A program made the translations under genes and the position numbers. Under the pieces are notes generated by a model, which saw only the letters and a program-made list of their open reading frames with translations, ran no database searches and was not told the DNA's origin. A DNA stretch of 64,000 nucleotides from Rhizobium herbae. Lineage in GTDB: Bacteria > Pseudomonadota > Alphaproteobacteria > Rhizobiales > Rhizobiaceae. Within the stretch, counting starts at the first letter, position 1, and every line of letters starts with the position of its first letter. The stretch lies in NCBI RefSeq assembly GCF_019511375.1, contig NZ_JAEUAO010000002.1:310001-374000 (forward strand). The letters are read 5' to 3'. Positions 25,905 to 36,266 of this stretch are shown piece by piece.

Positions 25905-26386
25905 TGGAAAAGACGGCTATTTTTTCGCGACCGCTGCCGATCCTCATTCTTGTCGTCATCGCCGTCCTGATCGATCAGGCGATCAAGGCTGCGGTCGAGA
26001 TGTGGTTGCCGTTTCAGCAGGCTGTGCCGGTCATGCCGATGCTGGCGCTGTACCGGACCTACAATTACGGAGTGGCGTTTTCCATGCTGTCCGGCATGGA
26101 AGGCTGGTTCATCGTCACCATGCGCCTCCTCGTCGTCGCTTTCGTCCTCTGGCTGTGGCGGCGCACGTCAAAAGACCGGTTCTTCGCACATCTTGGCTAT
26201 GCGATGATCATTGCGGGCGCCTTGGGAAATCTCGTTGATCGATTGATCTTCGGCTATGTAATCGACTACGTGCTGTTCCACACCGCAACCTGGTCGTTTG
26301 CCGTGTTCAATCTCGCTGACAGTTTCATCACCATTGGCGCCGGTGCGATCATCCTCGACGAGATATTGAAAAAGCAGGACGCCTAA
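25904..26386 (+). CDS. lspA: lipoprotein signal peptidase II
   Basis: This 160-residue inner-membrane aspartic protease cuts the signal peptide from diacylglyceryl-prolipoproteins. Four hydrophobic helices are seen (about 10-28, 65-85, 97-115 and 130-150). Family blocks are [22 protein letters not shown] (the NxGxAF motif), [16 protein letters not shown] with the first catalytic aspartate and [14 protein letters not shown] with the second. The ATG shares the A of the upstream TAA stop, so it is translationally coupled to the TrmH-type gene. It works before lnt, encoded 26 kb downstream. Confidence 0.95.
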   Translation: MEKTAIFSRPLPILILVVIAVLIDQAIKAAVEMWLPFQQAVPVMPMLALYRTYNYGVAFSMLSGMEGWFIVTMRLLVVAFVLWLWRRTSKDRFFAHLGYAMIIAGALGNLVDRLIFGYVIDYVLFHTATWSFAVFNLADSFITIGAGAIILDEILKKQDA

Positions 26387-26441
26387 AATTTTAGAGACCG
26401 GCTGAAGCCATTAAAAACGCTTGTCGTGCTAGGCAGGCGTC

Positions 26442-28748
26442 ATGAGCGACCTGCCAAACCTGAAAAAGCGGATTGCAGCCGAGTTCAGCGCGCCCCGCCG
26501 CACGCTGGGGCAGGACAGCGCGTCGCAAGCCGGGGCGCACGACGATCTCCATTTTCTGCAGCCGCGCGACGGTCTTGATGTCCCTCGGGAAAAGTACCCG
26601 GCGTTGAAGCCGGCGCTGGCAGGCGGTGCTGTGCTCTGCTCTGCCGCCGTTTTCGGCGCCGGCATCGACGCAGGCTTTTATCTGCTGCCTGCAGGCCTTG
26701 CCATCGCCGGTGTCGCCGGGGCCGCTCTGCTGCTGAAGGACTGGTATCGCTCCGTCGCTCGACCGGCCGCGGTCCGTGGCCGCGTCCAGGAAGAGAAGGC
26801 GAGCGACAAACGCTGGGAGCGCAGCGAGACTTCGCAACTGCTCTCTACCATCCACGACGCACTCGGCGATATCGCCATCATCCGCGAACCGGGCGGCAGT
26901 ATCGTCCAGGCCAATACCGTCTTCCGCCGCCTGACCGGGTGGCTGAAGCCGGAAGGCATGACCTGCGAGGCGCTCGGCATCGACTTCGAGCCGGCGAGCG
27001 GCCCCAATCACTACAGCGTGCGGATCGTCACCGATGCCGGGGTGAAGCTGTTCGATTGGCATGACGTCATCGCCCGCGAACCGGGCAGCGGCGTCTTCAT
27101 GCTGCACAGCATCGGCCGCGATGTGACCGAGGAAAGCCGGGTCGCGCGCGAACGCGAGGAAGCGCGCCGCAAGGCCGAAATCGCCAGCCAGGCGAAGTCG
27201 CGGCTGCTGGCAACGGTCAGCCATGAAATCCGCACGCCGCTGTCCGGCATTCTCGGCATGAGCGACCTGATCGGCCAGACGCGGCTCACCAGCGAGCAGA
27301 AAAACTATCTTTCCGGCATGTGCCAGTCCGGTCATGCGCTGGTGCAACTGGTCGATGATCTGCTCGATTTCTCATCGATCGAGGTCGGTCGCTTCCAGCT
27401 TCGCCCGGCGCCTGCGCCGTTGCGCGAGACGATCGAGAGCGTCGTCGAGATGCTGTCCCACCGCGCGCATGACAAAGGCATCGAAATCGGCGCCACCGTC
27501 ACAGCCGAAGTGCCGAGCCTGATGGATTTCGACGCCGCCCGCCTGCGCCAGGTTCTGTTCAACGTTATCGGCAATGCTGTCAAGTTCACGCATACTGGCG
27601 GCGTTCTCGTCACGGCCTCCATCGAGCGCGCGACCGCCGTCATTCGCATCGACGACAGCGGCCCGGGCATGACGCCGCAGGAGCAGGCCCGGGTCTTCGA
27701 CGAGTTCGAGCAGGCGGGAGGCAGCGCCCAGCGCTCCCTCGGCTCCGGTCTTGGTCTGGCGATCTCGCGGCGCATCATGGAGGAATTCGGCGGCTCGCTG
27801 ACGGTTTCCAGCATTCCGGGCAAGGGCAGCACCTTCGAAATTCGCTTTCCGGCCGTGGGCTGCGATCTCGCTGCCGCCGCGCTCGCCAGGAGGGGTGTTC
27901 TTGATGGCTCGCGCGTGCTGGTGATGGCGCCTGCGGGGCCGGCCTCCAGGGCGTTGTCATCGACGATCCGGACGCTTGGCGGCTTCTGCGAATGCGCCGA
28001 AACGGTGTTGGAAGCGCAGGCCGTCGCCCTTCGTGCGCTTGCGGCGGCAACATCGCTGACGGACATCATCGTCGATCATCGGCATTCCGCGCAGTTCCAG
28101 ACCCTCCTGGCCCAGATGCCGATCCTTGACCAGCAGAAGTTGCGCAAGACCTACCTCGTCAATCCCGAAGAGCGCAACGGCCGGCCGATCAACCAGATGG
28201 ACGGCTATCACGCCTGGCTCATTCGGCCGTTGCGCGAAAAGTCACTGGTCGAGGTCCTGCGGGGCCGCATGAAGGGAATGGAGGTGCGCGACGCGATCAA
28301 CGACAACCGGCCGGTGCTGCGGGACGCCCCGGCCTTGCGCGAAAAGCCGGTCGAGGGCGGCTTGCTGCTGGCGGAAGACGATCCGGTCAATGCCTTCATG
28401 GTCCGCGCGGTGCTCGAGCGGGCCGGACATCCGGTCCGCGTGGTCGAGGATTTCGAGGCGCTTGCTGTCGCCCTGTTCGATGCGCCGGCGGGTGTCCGCA
28501 TCGACCCGGAACTGATCGTCACCGACCTCAACATGCCTGGCGGCGACGGATTTTCGATGCTGAAACGGCTACGAGAGGAGGAGCGCCAGTCGAAAAGAAA
28601 GGCTGTTCCGGTGATCGTGCTCACCTCCGATGCCGCGGGCGAAACCCGTGAGAAACTGCTGGCCGCCGGCGCGAGCGCCGTCCTTTCCAAGCCTGCCGAT
28701 CCGAAAGCGCTGACCACCGAAATCAACCGCTTGTTGCTTTCCCACTGA
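26442..28748 (+). CDS. hybrid sensor histidine kinase with degenerate and true receiver domains
   Basis: This 768-residue protein has two membrane helices (about 57-75 and 80-98), a PAS-like domain (about 130-230, [17 protein letters not shown]), a HisKA domain with [18 protein letters not shown] (phosphorylated His261), and a complete HATPase ([47 protein letters not shown]). Residues about 485-600 resemble a receiver in outline ([21 protein letters not shown]) but lack the acidic pocket and phosphorylation site. The last 120 residues are a normal receiver ([20 protein letters not shown] with Asp695, VIVLTSD, SKPAD). Signal and target are unknown. It sits between lspA and olsB and has no adjacent response-regulator gene. 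Confidence 0.9.
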   Translation: MSDLPNLKKRIAAEFSAPRRTLGQDSASQAGAHDDLHFLQPRDGLDVPREKYPALKPALAGGAVLCSAAVFGAGIDAGFYLLPAGLAIAGVAGAALLLKDWYRSVARPAAVRGRVQEEKASDKRWERSETSQLLSTIHDALGDIAIIREPGGSIVQANTVFRRLTGWLKPEGMTCEALGIDFEPASGPNHYSVRIVTDAGVKLFDWHDVIAREPGSGVFMLHSIGRDVTEESRVAREREEARRKAEIASQAKSRLLATVSHEIRTPLSGILGMSDLIGQTRLTSEQKNYLSGMCQSGHALVQLVDDLLDFSSIEVGRFQLRPAPAPLRETIESVVEMLSHRAHDKGIEIGATVTAEVPSLMDFDAARLRQVLFNVIGNAVKFTHTGGVLVTASIERATAVIRIDDSGPGMTPQEQARVFDEFEQAGGSAQRSLGSGLGLAISRRIMEEFGGSLTVSSIPGKGSTFEIRFPAVGCDLAAAALARRGVLDGSRVLVMAPAGPASRALSSTIRTLGGFCECAETVLEAQAVALRALAAATSLTDIIVDHRHSAQFQTLLAQMPILDQQKLRKTYLVNPEERNGRPINQMDGYHAWLIRPLREKSLVEVLRGRMKGMEVRDAINDNRPVLRDAPALREKPVEGGLLLAEDDPVNAFMVRAVLERAGHPVRVVEDFEALAVALFDAPAGVRIDPELIVTDLNMPGGDGFSMLKRLREEERQSKRKAVPVIVLTSDAAGETREKLLAAGASAVLSKPADPKALTTEINRLLLSH

Positions 28749-28842
28749 CAGTCAACCTTTGCCTTGCGGTCCCAATGTCACTATCCTGTCGCAGAAACGT
28801 GGTTTAAGCCGGACAGGATTATTGTGACCAGGATGACGCGCA

Positions 28843-29721
28843 ATGACAGTCGAACCTTTGGATCTGGTGATCGTGGCTGACCAGCCGCAGACCCGTGTCC
28901 GGGGCGTCAATGCCCCGGCGTCGGATGTGCTCGGCCGTATTGGCAATCTGGAAACCCGTCTTGCCCGCAATGCGTCGGAGATCGATGCCGCCCAGGCGGT
29001 GCGCTACAAGGTCTTCGTCGAAGAAATGAAGGCGCAGATCCCGCAGGATGCCGAGCGCCGCAAGCGTGATGCGGATGCCTGGGATGCTGTCTGCGATCAC
29101 CTGCTGGTGCTGGACACGTCGATCGAGGGCGATCCGGAGGACCAGATCGTCGGCACCTACCGGCTGCTTCGCCAGGACGTTGCGGCCCGGACCGGCGGCT
29201 TCTATTCGGCTTCCGAGTTTTCCGTCGGCTCGCTGCTGGAACGCCATCCGGAGAAGAAGTTCATGGAGCTTGGCCGCTCCTGCGTGCTGCCGCAATATCG
29301 CACCAAGCGCACTGTCGAGCTTCTCTGGCAGGGCAACTGGGCCTATGCGCTCAAATACGGCGTCGATGCGATGTTCGGTTGTGGCTCCTTCCCCGGCGTC
29401 ATCCCGGAGGAACACGCACTGGCACTCTCCTTTCTCCACCACAACATGGTGGTGCGGGAGGAATGGGAGGTCTGCGCCCTTCCGGAACTGTTCCGCACGA
29501 TGGATCTGATGCCGGCCGAAGCCATCAACATGCGCAAGGCGCTCGCCGCCCTGCCGCCGCTGATCAAGGGCTACATGCGCCTCGGCGCCATGGTCGGCAA
29601 GGGCGCCGTCGTCGATCATGCCTTCCGCACAACGGATGTGCTGATCGTCTTGCCGATCACGCATATTTCCGGTCGCTATCTCAATTACTACGGTAATGAT
29701 GCCGGAAGATTCTCGACCTGA
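28843..29721 (+). CDS. olsB: OlsB, ornithine N-acyltransferase
   Basis: This 292-residue GNAT-fold protein transfers a 3-hydroxyacyl group from acyl carrier protein to the alpha-amino group of ornithine, making lyso-ornithine lipid. Recognisable blocks are GRIGNLETRLARNASEIDAA, QAVRYKVFVEEMKAQ (about 47-61), CDHLLVLDTS, IVGTYRLLRQDVA, FMELGRSCVLPQYRT and MFGCGSFPGVIPEEHAL, as in the OlsB family. It completes the first step; the O-acyltransferase OlsA is encoded at about 46.6-47.4 kb. In rhizobia ornithine lipids increase under phosphate limitation and modulate stress tolerance. A candidate sRNA and bidirectional terminator follow. Confidence 0.9.
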   Translation: MTVEPLDLVIVADQPQTRVRGVNAPASDVLGRIGNLETRLARNASEIDAAQAVRYKVFVEEMKAQIPQDAERRKRDADAWDAVCDHLLVLDTSIEGDPEDQIVGTYRLLRQDVAARTGGFYSASEFSVGSLLERHPEKKFMELGRSCVLPQYRTKRTVELLWQGNWAYALKYGVDAMFGCGSFPGVIPEEHALALSFLHHNMVVREEWEVCALPELFRTMDLMPAEAINMRKALAALPPLIKGYMRLGAMVGKGAVVDHAFRTTDVLIVLPITHISGRYLNYYGNDAGRFST

Positions 29722-29751
29722 TGAAAAAACCATTAAAGGTTGCAAAACGCC

Positions 29752-29781
29752 TTGACGCTACGCAGCATTGTAGAATACAGT
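29752..29781 (+). promoter_or_regulatory. promoter for the candidate sRNA
   Basis: TTGACG (29752-29757) and TACAGT (29776-29781) are separated by 18 bp. A second -10-like hexamer, TAGAAT, overlaps it at 29771-29776, but its spacing to TTGACG is only 13 bp. The promoter lies 31 bp after the olsB stop and points away from olsB toward a terminator, with no coding frame between. Confidence 0.5.
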
Positions 29782-29787
29782 TTGCTT

Positions 29788-29912
29788 GTGAGTGAACATG
29801 AGCCCTTCGCTTACTGCATAGAAAGTATTCAGCAGGCTTGGCCTGAATATTTTGATCAAGATCGGCATATCACATGAAAAAGCCCGCATCGGTTCCCCGA
29901 GCGGGCTTTTTT
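29788..29912 (+). ncRNA. candidate small RNA between olsB and maeB
   Basis: A promoter-like pair (29752-29781) and a strong intrinsic terminator (29881-29912) frame about 125 nt of non-coding sequence on the plus strand. Inside, TATTCAG (29826-29832) and CTGAATA (29843-29849) form a perfect 7-bp stem with a 10-nt loop (CAGGCTTGGC). The stretch between stem and terminator, about 30 nt and A/U-rich, would be single-stranded, as Hfq-bound trans-acting sRNAs often are. No open frame with a ribosome site is present. I cannot match it to a named rhizobial sRNA family. An alternative is that it is only the olsB 3' UTR. Confidence 0.5.
29881..29912. terminator. bidirectional intrinsic terminator between olsB/sRNA and maeB
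   Basis: AGCCCGC (29881-29887) plus TCGG (29889-29892) pair with CCGA (29897-29900) plus GCGGGCT (29901-29907): 11 base pairs with one bulged A and the tetraloop TTCC. TTTTTT follows at 29907-29912, and AAAAA precedes it, so it works as an intrinsic terminator on either strand. Confidence 0.9.
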
Positions 29913-29931
29913 CGTGCTCTGCTTGTCTTGA

Positions 29932-32217
29932 TCAGCTGCTGGCATTGTGCGCGGCAATAGCCGCCATGTTGACGATGTCGGAATCCTTGGCCGCCATCGA
30001 AACGATCTGGACCGATTTGTCGAGCCCGACGAGCAGCGGGCCGATGACGGTCGATCCCCCCAGTTCCTGCAGCATCTTCGTCGAGATCGAGGCCGAGTGG
30101 AAGGCCGGCATGACGAGCACGTTGGCGGTGCCGGAAAGCCGGCAGAAGGGATACTGTTCCATCACCCGGGCGTTGAGTGCCACATCCGCACCCATTTCGC
30201 CGTCATATTCGAAATCGACGCGGCGCCTGTCGAGGATGTTGACGGCCTCGCGCACCCGTTCCGAGCGCTCGCCGGACGGGTGCCCGAACGTCGAATAGGC
30301 AAGCATCGCCACGCGCGGGAAATAGCCGAGCCGGCGGGCGAGACCTGCCGCTTCCTCGGCAATGTCGGCGAGTTCCTCGGCCGACGGCATGTCGTGCACG
30401 GCCGTGTCTGCGACAAGCACGGTGCGGCCGCGGCACAGCGCCAGCGACACGCCGATCACCCGGTGTCCCGGTTTCGGATCGATACAGCGGCGCACGTCCT
30501 CGAGCGCGGTGGAATAGTTGCGGGTAATGCCCGTCACCATGCCGTCGGCGTCGCCCAAGGCCACCATGCAGGCGGCGAAGTGGTTGCGGTCGTTATTGAT
30601 CAGGCGCTGGGCGTCGCGGTAGAGATAGCCCTTGCGCTGCAGCCGGGCGTAAAGATGGTCCGTATAGGCGCCGGTGCGTTTGGAAATGCGCGCATTGACG
30701 ATCTGGATGCCGGGCCGGTCGAGGTCGATACCCTCCCGATCGGCCATCTCACGCATCTGCTGCTCGCGGCCGAGAAGCAGGGCAGTGCCGAGTTCCTGGT
30801 TCACATAGGCAAGTGCCGAGCGCATCATCTGAACCTCTTCGCCTTCGGCAAAGACGATCCGCTTCGGCTGGCGGCGAACGCGCTCGTAGATTCGCTGCAG
30901 CGTCGAGGCGATCGGATCGCGGCGGGCCGAAAGCTGACGGCCATAGGCGGCCAGATCCGGAATTGTCTTTCGGGCAACCCCACTCTCCATCGCCGCCTTT
31001 GCCACCGCGACCGGGATGGACGAGATCAGGCGCGGATCGAAGGGCACGGGAATGATGTATTGCGGGCCGAAACGCGGCCGGTTGCCCTGATAGGCGGCCG
31101 CCACGTCATCCGGGACGTCTTCCTTGGCAAGGTTCGCCAAGGCCTCGGCCGCCGCGATCTTCATGGCTTCGTTGATTGTCGAGGCATGGACGTCGAGCGC
31201 GCCGCGGAACATGTAGGGAAAGCACAGCACATTGTTGACTTGGTTCGGATAGTCGGATCGGCCGGTGGCCATGATCGCGTCGTCGCGAATGGCGGATACC
31301 TCCTCCGGCGTGATTTCCGGATCGGGATTGGCCATCGCGAAGATGATCGGCTTTTCAGCCATGGAACGGATCATCGCCTCCGAGAAGGCACCCTTTTGCG
31401 ACAGGCCGAGCACCACATCTGCGCCGTTCATTGCGTCTTCGAGGGTACGCCGGTCGGTCTTGACTGCATGGGCCGACTTCCATTGGTTCATGCCTTCGGT
31501 GCGGCCCTGATAGATGACGCCCTTCGTGTCGCACATGATGATGTTTTCGGGTGCAAAACCCATCGACTTGATGAGCTCGACGCAGGCAATGGCCGCCGCG
31601 CCTGCGCCATTGCACACCAGCCGTGTGGTCTTCAGGTCACGGCCTGTCAGCTGCAGCGCGTTGATGAGGCCTGCAGTTGCGATGATCGCCGTGCCGTGCT
31701 GGTCGTCATGGAAGACGGGAATATCCATGATCTCGCGCAGCTTCTGCTCGATGATGAAGCATTCCGGCGCCTTGATGTCCTCCAGGTTGATACCCCCGAA
31801 GGAGGGGCCGAGGAACCGCACGCAATTGATGAATTCGTCGGCATCTTCCGTATCGACCTCGAGGTCGATCGAATCAACGTCGGCGAAGCGCTTGAATAGG
31901 ACCGACTTTCCTTCCATCACCGGCTTGGAGGCCAGTGCGCCGAGATTTCCAAGGCCGAGGATGGCGGTGCCGTTGGAAATGACGGCCACCATGTTGCCGC
32001 GCGTCGTGTAGTCATAGGCGGTTGCCGGATCTGCCGCGATCGCCTTCACCGGCACCGCTACGCCGGGCGAATAGGCAAGCGACAGGTCGCGCTGCGTCGC
32101 CATCGCCTTGGTCGGTGAAATCTCCAACTTTCCAGGCCGGCCCTGCGAGTGAAAATCGAGCGCTTCCTGGTCCGTCACGCTGGTGGCGCTGCGACCACTC
32201 TTGTCCTTTGCCGACAT
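29932..32217 (-). CDS. maeB: NADP-dependent malic enzyme with C-terminal phosphotransacetylase-like domain
   Basis: This 761-residue fusion converts malate to pyruvate and CO2. The malic enzyme part (about 1-430) has [11 protein letters not shown] (catalytic tyrosine), [20 protein letters not shown], metal-site text VDTEDADEF and [14 protein letters not shown], and the dinucleotide motif [14 protein letters not shown]. The C-terminal third resembles phosphotransacetylase ([44 protein letters not shown]). In S. meliloti, malic enzymes of this chimeric form lack transacetylase activity and the tail helps regulation. Its place beside mutS fits the tme (NADP) gene rather than dme. I chose the ATG at 32217 ([10 protein letters not shown]) just after GGAGGATCC; the longer frame crosses mutS. 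Confidence 0.93.
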   Translation of the reverse strand: MSAKDKSGRSATSVTDQEALDFHSQGRPGKLEISPTKAMATQRDLSLAYSPGVAVPVKAIAADPATAYDYTTRGNMVAVISNGTAILGLGNLGALASKPVMEGKSVLFKRFADVDSIDLEVDTEDADEFINCVRFLGPSFGGINLEDIKAPECFIIEQKLREIMDIPVFHDDQHGTAIIATAGLINALQLTGRDLKTTRLVCNGAGAAAIACVELIKSMGFAPENIIMCDTKGVIYQGRTEGMNQWKSAHAVKTDRRTLEDAMNGADVVLGLSQKGAFSEAMIRSMAEKPIIFAMANPDPEITPEEVSAIRDDAIMATGRSDYPNQVNNVLCFPYMFRGALDVHASTINEAMKIAAAEALANLAKEDVPDDVAAAYQGNRPRFGPQYIIPVPFDPRLISSIPVAVAKAAMESGVARKTIPDLAAYGRQLSARRDPIASTLQRIYERVRRQPKRIVFAEGEEVQMMRSALAYVNQELGTALLLGREQQMREMADREGIDLDRPGIQIVNARISKRTGAYTDHLYARLQRKGYLYRDAQRLINNDRNHFAACMVALGDADGMVTGITRNYSTALEDVRRCIDPKPGHRVIGVSLALCRGRTVLVADTAVHDMPSAEELADIAEEAAGLARRLGYFPRVAMLAYSTFGHPSGERSERVREAVNILDRRRVDFEYDGEMGADVALNARVMEQYPFCRLSGTANVLVMPAFHSASISTKMLQELGGSTVIGPLLVGLDKSVQIVSMAAKDSDIVNMAAIAAHNASS

Positions 32218-32319
32218 GGATCCTCCAACCTTTTGTGGGCGACGGCACCGCTGCGCCGCTTTGTTGTTGTCTTCTATAAACGCGCATGGATAGTGTGGCA
32301 CCACTTTTTTGGGACAAGC

Positions 32320-35064
32320 ATGACTTTTATAGCCGAGCCGATCACCCGCAACGCCGAGGTTCTCACCGCCGTTCAACTGGCGACGGAGGAAAGCCGCGCC
32401 ACGGCCACGCCGATGATGGAGCAGTACATCGAGATCAAGGCGAACAATCCGGATTCGCTCCTGTTCTACCGGATGGGCGATTTCTACGAATTGTTCTTCC
32501 AGGACGCCGTCGAAGCCGCGCGCGCGCTCGGCATCACGCTCACCAAGCGCGGCCAGCATCTCGGCCAGGAAATCCCGATGTGCGGCGTGCCGGTGCATGC
32601 GGCGGATGACTACCTGCAGAAGCTGATCGCGCTAGGCTACCGCGTCGCCGTCTGCGAACAGGTCGAGGATCCGGCTGAAGCCAGGAAGCGCGGCTCCAAG
32701 TCGGTCGTCAAGCGGGACGTCGTGCGCCTCGTCACGCCCGGCACCATCACCGAAGACAAGCTGCTCTCGCCGTCGGAATCCAACTACCTGATGGCGCTCG
32801 CTCGCATTCGCGGCAGCTCGGAGCCGGCGATCGCGCTCGCCTGGATCGATATTTCCACCGGTGTCTTCCGCCTCGCCGAAACGACCGAAACGCGGCTGTT
32901 GGCCGATATCCTGCGCATCGAGCCGCGTGAGCTCATACTCGCCGATACCGTCTTCCATGATCCGCAGATGCGCCCCGTCATCGACATTCTCGGCCGCATC
33001 GCCGTTCCGCAACCTTCGGTGTTGTTCGACAGCGCCACGGCGGAGAATCGCGTCGCCCGCTATTATGGCGTCAAGACGCTGGACGGTTTCGGCAGCTTTT
33101 CCCGTGCCGAACTCGCCGCCGCCTCGGCCGCGATTTCCTACGTGGAGAAGACCCAGTTCTCCGAGCGCCCGCCGCTCGGCACGCCGGAGCGCGAAAGCGC
33201 GGCCTCGACGCTGTTCATCGACCCGGCTACCCGCGCCAATCTGGAACTCGTCAAGACACAGTCCGGCGACCGTAACGGCACGCTCCTGAAGGCGCTCGAC
33301 CGGACGGTGACCGGCGGCGGCGCCCGGCTGCTGGCCGAACGGCTAATGTCGCCACTGACGGATCCGGAGCGGATCAACGCCAGGCTCGATTCGATCACCG
33401 CGCTCTCCGCCCAGCCCGCCTTCTGCAGCGATCTGCGTTCCGCGCTGAAACACGTGCCGGACATGCCGCGCGCCCTGTCTCGCCTCTCGCTCGGCCGCGG
33501 CGGCCCGCGTGATCTCGGAGCCATCCTTTCAGGCTGCCAGGCGGCGGCCGAAATCGCGGGGCTGCTCGGCAGAGGGGATCTTTCCGAGGAACTCGCCGTC
33601 GCGCTGAAAGCGCTGAACGCGCTGCCGGGCGAACTCGTGCAGACGCTGGCAACGCTTCTCGGCGACGAGCTGCCGCTCCTGAAGCGCGATGGCGGCTTCC
33701 TGCGCGATGGCGCCAGCCCCGAGCTTGACGAGATGCGGGCATTGCGCGACCAGTCCCGCCGCGTCATCGCCGGCCTGCAGCTCAACTATGCCGAGGAAAC
33801 CGGCATCAAGTCGCTGAAGATCAAGTACAACAATGTGCTTGGCTATTTCATCGAGGTGACGCAGGGCAATGCCGGCCCGATGACCGACGGTCCCGAAGCG
33901 CGGGCGCGCTTCATCCACCGCCAGACCATGGCCAACGCCATGCGCTTCACCACGACGGAACTGTCCGATCTGGAAACCAAGATCGCCAATGCCGCTGACC
34001 GGGCGCTGTCGATCGAGCTCGAAGCCTTCGAAAGGATGACCGCCGCCGTGGTTGCGGAGGCAGAGGCAATCAAGGCGGCCGCGCTGGCGCTTGCCGTCGT
34101 CGATGTCTCGGCCGGTCTCGCGACGCTTGCCGAAGAGCAGGCCTATTGCCGTCCGCATGTCGACCAGTCGAAGATGTTTTCCATCGACGGCGGCCGCCAT
34201 CCGGTGGTCGAGCAGGCGCTGCGCCGCCAGTCGGGCATGGCGTTCGTCGCCAACACATGCGATCTGTCGCCGCATGACGGCGAAGGCGACGGGGCGATCT
34301 GGCTGCTCACCGGTCCCAATATGGGCGGTAAATCGACTTTCCTCCGCCAGAACGCGCTGATCGCCATCATGGCGCAAATGGGCTCGTTCGTGCCGGCCGC
34401 CTCCGCCCATATCGGCGTTGTCGATCGCCTGTTTTCCCGCGTCGGTGCGTCCGACGACCTGGCGCGCGGCCGCTCGACCTTCATGGTCGAGATGGTCGAG
34501 ACGGCCGCCATCCTCAACCAGGCGACCGACCGCTCGCTGGTCATCCTCGACGAGATCGGCCGCGGCACCGCCACCTTCGACGGCCTGTCGATCGCCTGGG
34601 CCGCCGTCGAGCATCTGCACGAAGCCAACCGCTGCCGCGGCCTGTTCGCCACCCATTTCCACGAGTTGACGGTGCTTTCGGAAAAACTTAGGCGGCTTTC
34701 CAACGCCACCATGCGGGTCAAGGAATGGCACGGCGAGGTCATCTTCCTGCATGAAGTCGGTCCCGGCGCCGCCGACCGCTCCTACGGCATCCAGGTCGCC
34801 CGGCTTGCGGGCCTGCCCGCGTCCGTCGTCGCCCGCGCCAAGGACGTGCTGGCAAAGCTCGAGGATGCGGACCGCAAGAACCCGGCAAGCCAGCTGATCG
34901 ACGACCTGCCGCTGTTCCAGGTCGCCATTCGCCGCGAGGAGCACGCCAAGCCCGGTCCGTCCAAGGTGGAGGAAGCCTTGAAGAGCCTCAATCCGGACGA
35001 CATGACCCCGCGCCAGGCGATGGACGCGCTTTACGCGCTGAAGAAGCAGCTGGCCGGGGCTTAG
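32320..35064 (+). CDS. mutS: MutS, DNA mismatch recognition ATPase
   Basis: This 914-residue protein binds mispaired bases and starts methyl- or MutL-directed repair. Domain I has [17 protein letters not shown] with the F-x-E mismatch probe (GDFYE, about residue 52). The clamp and lever domains follow, then the ATPase with Walker [14 protein letters not shown] (about 662-674), Walker [17 protein letters not shown] and the helix-turn-helix ATHFHEL region. The C-terminal tail after about 800 is the short dimerisation segment. The start at 32320 matches family length; the longer frame overlaps maeB. Divergent from maeB, convergent with the esterase-like gene 19 bp away. Confidence 0.96.
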   Translation: MTFIAEPITRNAEVLTAVQLATEESRATATPMMEQYIEIKANNPDSLLFYRMGDFYELFFQDAVEAARALGITLTKRGQHLGQEIPMCGVPVHAADDYLQKLIALGYRVAVCEQVEDPAEARKRGSKSVVKRDVVRLVTPGTITEDKLLSPSESNYLMALARIRGSSEPAIALAWIDISTGVFRLAETTETRLLADILRIEPRELILADTVFHDPQMRPVIDILGRIAVPQPSVLFDSATAENRVARYYGVKTLDGFGSFSRAELAAASAAISYVEKTQFSERPPLGTPERESAASTLFIDPATRANLELVKTQSGDRNGTLLKALDRTVTGGGARLLAERLMSPLTDPERINARLDSITALSAQPAFCSDLRSALKHVPDMPRALSRLSLGRGGPRDLGAILSGCQAAAEIAGLLGRGDLSEELAVALKALNALPGELVQTLATLLGDELPLLKRDGGFLRDGASPELDEMRALRDQSRRVIAGLQLNYAEETGIKSLKIKYNNVLGYFIEVTQGNAGPMTDGPEARARFIHRQTMANAMRFTTTELSDLETKIANAADRALSIELEAFERMTAAVVAEAEAIKAAALALAVVDVSAGLATLAEEQAYCRPHVDQSKMFSIDGGRHPVVEQALRRQSGMAFVANTCDLSPHDGEGDGAIWLLTGPNMGGKSTFLRQNALIAIMAQMGSFVPAASAHIGVVDRLFSRVGASDDLARGRSTFMVEMVETAAILNQATDRSLVILDEIGRGTATFDGLSIAWAAVEHLHEANRCRGLFATHFHELTVLSEKLRRLSNATMRVKEWHGEVIFLHEVGPGAADRSYGIQVARLAGLPASVVARAKDVLAKLEDADRKNPASQLIDDLPLFQVAIRREEHAKPGPSKVEEALKSLNPDDMTPRQAMDALYALKKQLAGA

Positions 35065-35083
35065 AGGGCGGAAAACTTTCGGC

Positions 35084-36145
35084 TTATGGGACTGCCTTCA
35101 GCACCCGGTTGAAAGCAGCAATGACCATGTCGATCAGTTGTGCGTGAAGCTCGCTTCGTGACCGCCCTCCGCCGTCCATGCAGATTGGGTCACCGATCCT
35201 TTCGGATTCGGCGATCTGCGAGGCGCCCGGGTTGCACTCGGCGAACATGCTGTAATGGCTCGCGTCCCTGATTGTCGTATAACTCGCCGTCGGAATGCTT
35301 TTCGCCACCTCGGAAGCCTGTAGCGTCGGTGGAATTTGATTTGGTCGGCCAAGGTTTATGAGCTCGATCGGGATTGAAATCCCGGAAAAGCTTTTGAATT
35401 CGAAGACGTCAATTGGAGCGGGATCGATCGCCATGGCAAAACGAATGCGCTTGTCTTCATTGTCCCGGCCGGCGGATTGCAAATTCATTGCGTGAAGATC
35501 AGCGCCGCTTTGCCTGACCCACTCGCAAAGAGAAGCGTTGAGCGCGTCCGTATCGCAATAGCCCGCAAGAAGGTTTGGATTTATGCGGGCACCTGCTATC
35601 GCCAAAGCTGTGCCGCCGCCCATGGAAAGACCGAGAGCGCCCACATTGCCTTGCTCAAGATGCTCTTGGAAAAAGGAATCTCTCTCCATCGCATCCAGGG
35701 TTTCGGTGAGATCACCCGGCCGCAACCAGATCTTCATCGTTTCAGCCGCGGATCTATTCCTGCCGGAATTTCCCGGATGCATAGGGGCGGCCACGACGAA
35801 CCCTTGCTGAGCCAATGGTGTCGCAATCCAGCTCAGCGCTTGCGGGCTGCCGGCCAGGCCGGCACCATGGGAAAGCAGGACAAGTGGAAATTTCCCCTCC
35901 AAGATCGGCGCGTCACGCCAGGCAGGCGTACCCACGAAGAATATGCTCTCGCCAAGCATGACCTGCTCGCCGCCCAATTGCGCGGGATACCAAACTGTGA
36001 CGTCGAGGTTGCTGCCGCGCTCTGTGGATCGGGCTACGATCTGGCGTACGCCAACATTGTCTTTAGCGTCAGCCGGATGGTGCATCATCACGGCAGAAAT
36101 TGCGACAGTGCAAAGAAAGCAAAGATGTTTGGATATAGAGAACAT
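35084..36145 (-). CDS. secreted alpha/beta-hydrolase (dienelactone hydrolase-like)
   Basis: This 353-residue protein has a signal peptide (about 1-28, HLCFLCTVAISAVMM then HPADAKD) and an alpha/beta-hydrolase domain. VWYPAQLGG and FPLVLLSHGAGLAG form the oxyanion region, GALGLSMGGGTALAIAG contains the G-x-S-x-G nucleophile elbow (LSMGG), FVVAAPMHPGN precedes it, and RDASHYSMFAEC near the C-terminus carries the likely catalytic histidine. It matches the predicted dienelactone hydrolase group. The start at 36145 follows TGGAGCC and opens the signal peptide. It should act in the periplasm as an esterase; the substrate is unknown. It diverges from the AraC gene. Confidence 0.8.
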   Translation of the reverse strand: MFSISKHLCFLCTVAISAVMMHHPADAKDNVGVRQIVARSTERGSNLDVTVWYPAQLGGEQVMLGESIFFVGTPAWRDAPILEGKFPLVLLSHGAGLAGSPQALSWIATPLAQQGFVVAAPMHPGNSGRNRSAAETMKIWLRPGDLTETLDAMERDSFFQEHLEQGNVGALGLSMGGGTALAIAGARINPNLLAGYCDTDALNASLCEWVRQSGADLHAMNLQSAGRDNEDKRIRFAMAIDPAPIDVFEFKSFSGISIPIELINLGRPNQIPPTLQASEVAKSIPTASYTTIRDASHYSMFAECNPGASQIAESERIGDPICMDGGGRSRSELHAQLIDMVIAAFNRVLKAVP

Positions 36146-36266
36146 TGAAGGCTCCAGATAGATTCGGACGCTGTCGAGCAGAACCACTGAGCCACCTGCC
36201 TTTCGACCTCGAACGTGATAAAGGCCTCCGAGAACATGATCGAGGCCGTTTTTATCGGGTATCTGC

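Noticed and set aside
29932-31000. Separate phosphotransacetylase gene
   Set aside because: The region is in frame with the malic enzyme as one polypeptide, the usual rhizobial fusion.
29947-31899. Antisense open frame of 650 codons opposite maeB
   Set aside because: maeB is certain by motif. The antisense translation is Arg/His/Gly-rich and matches no family.
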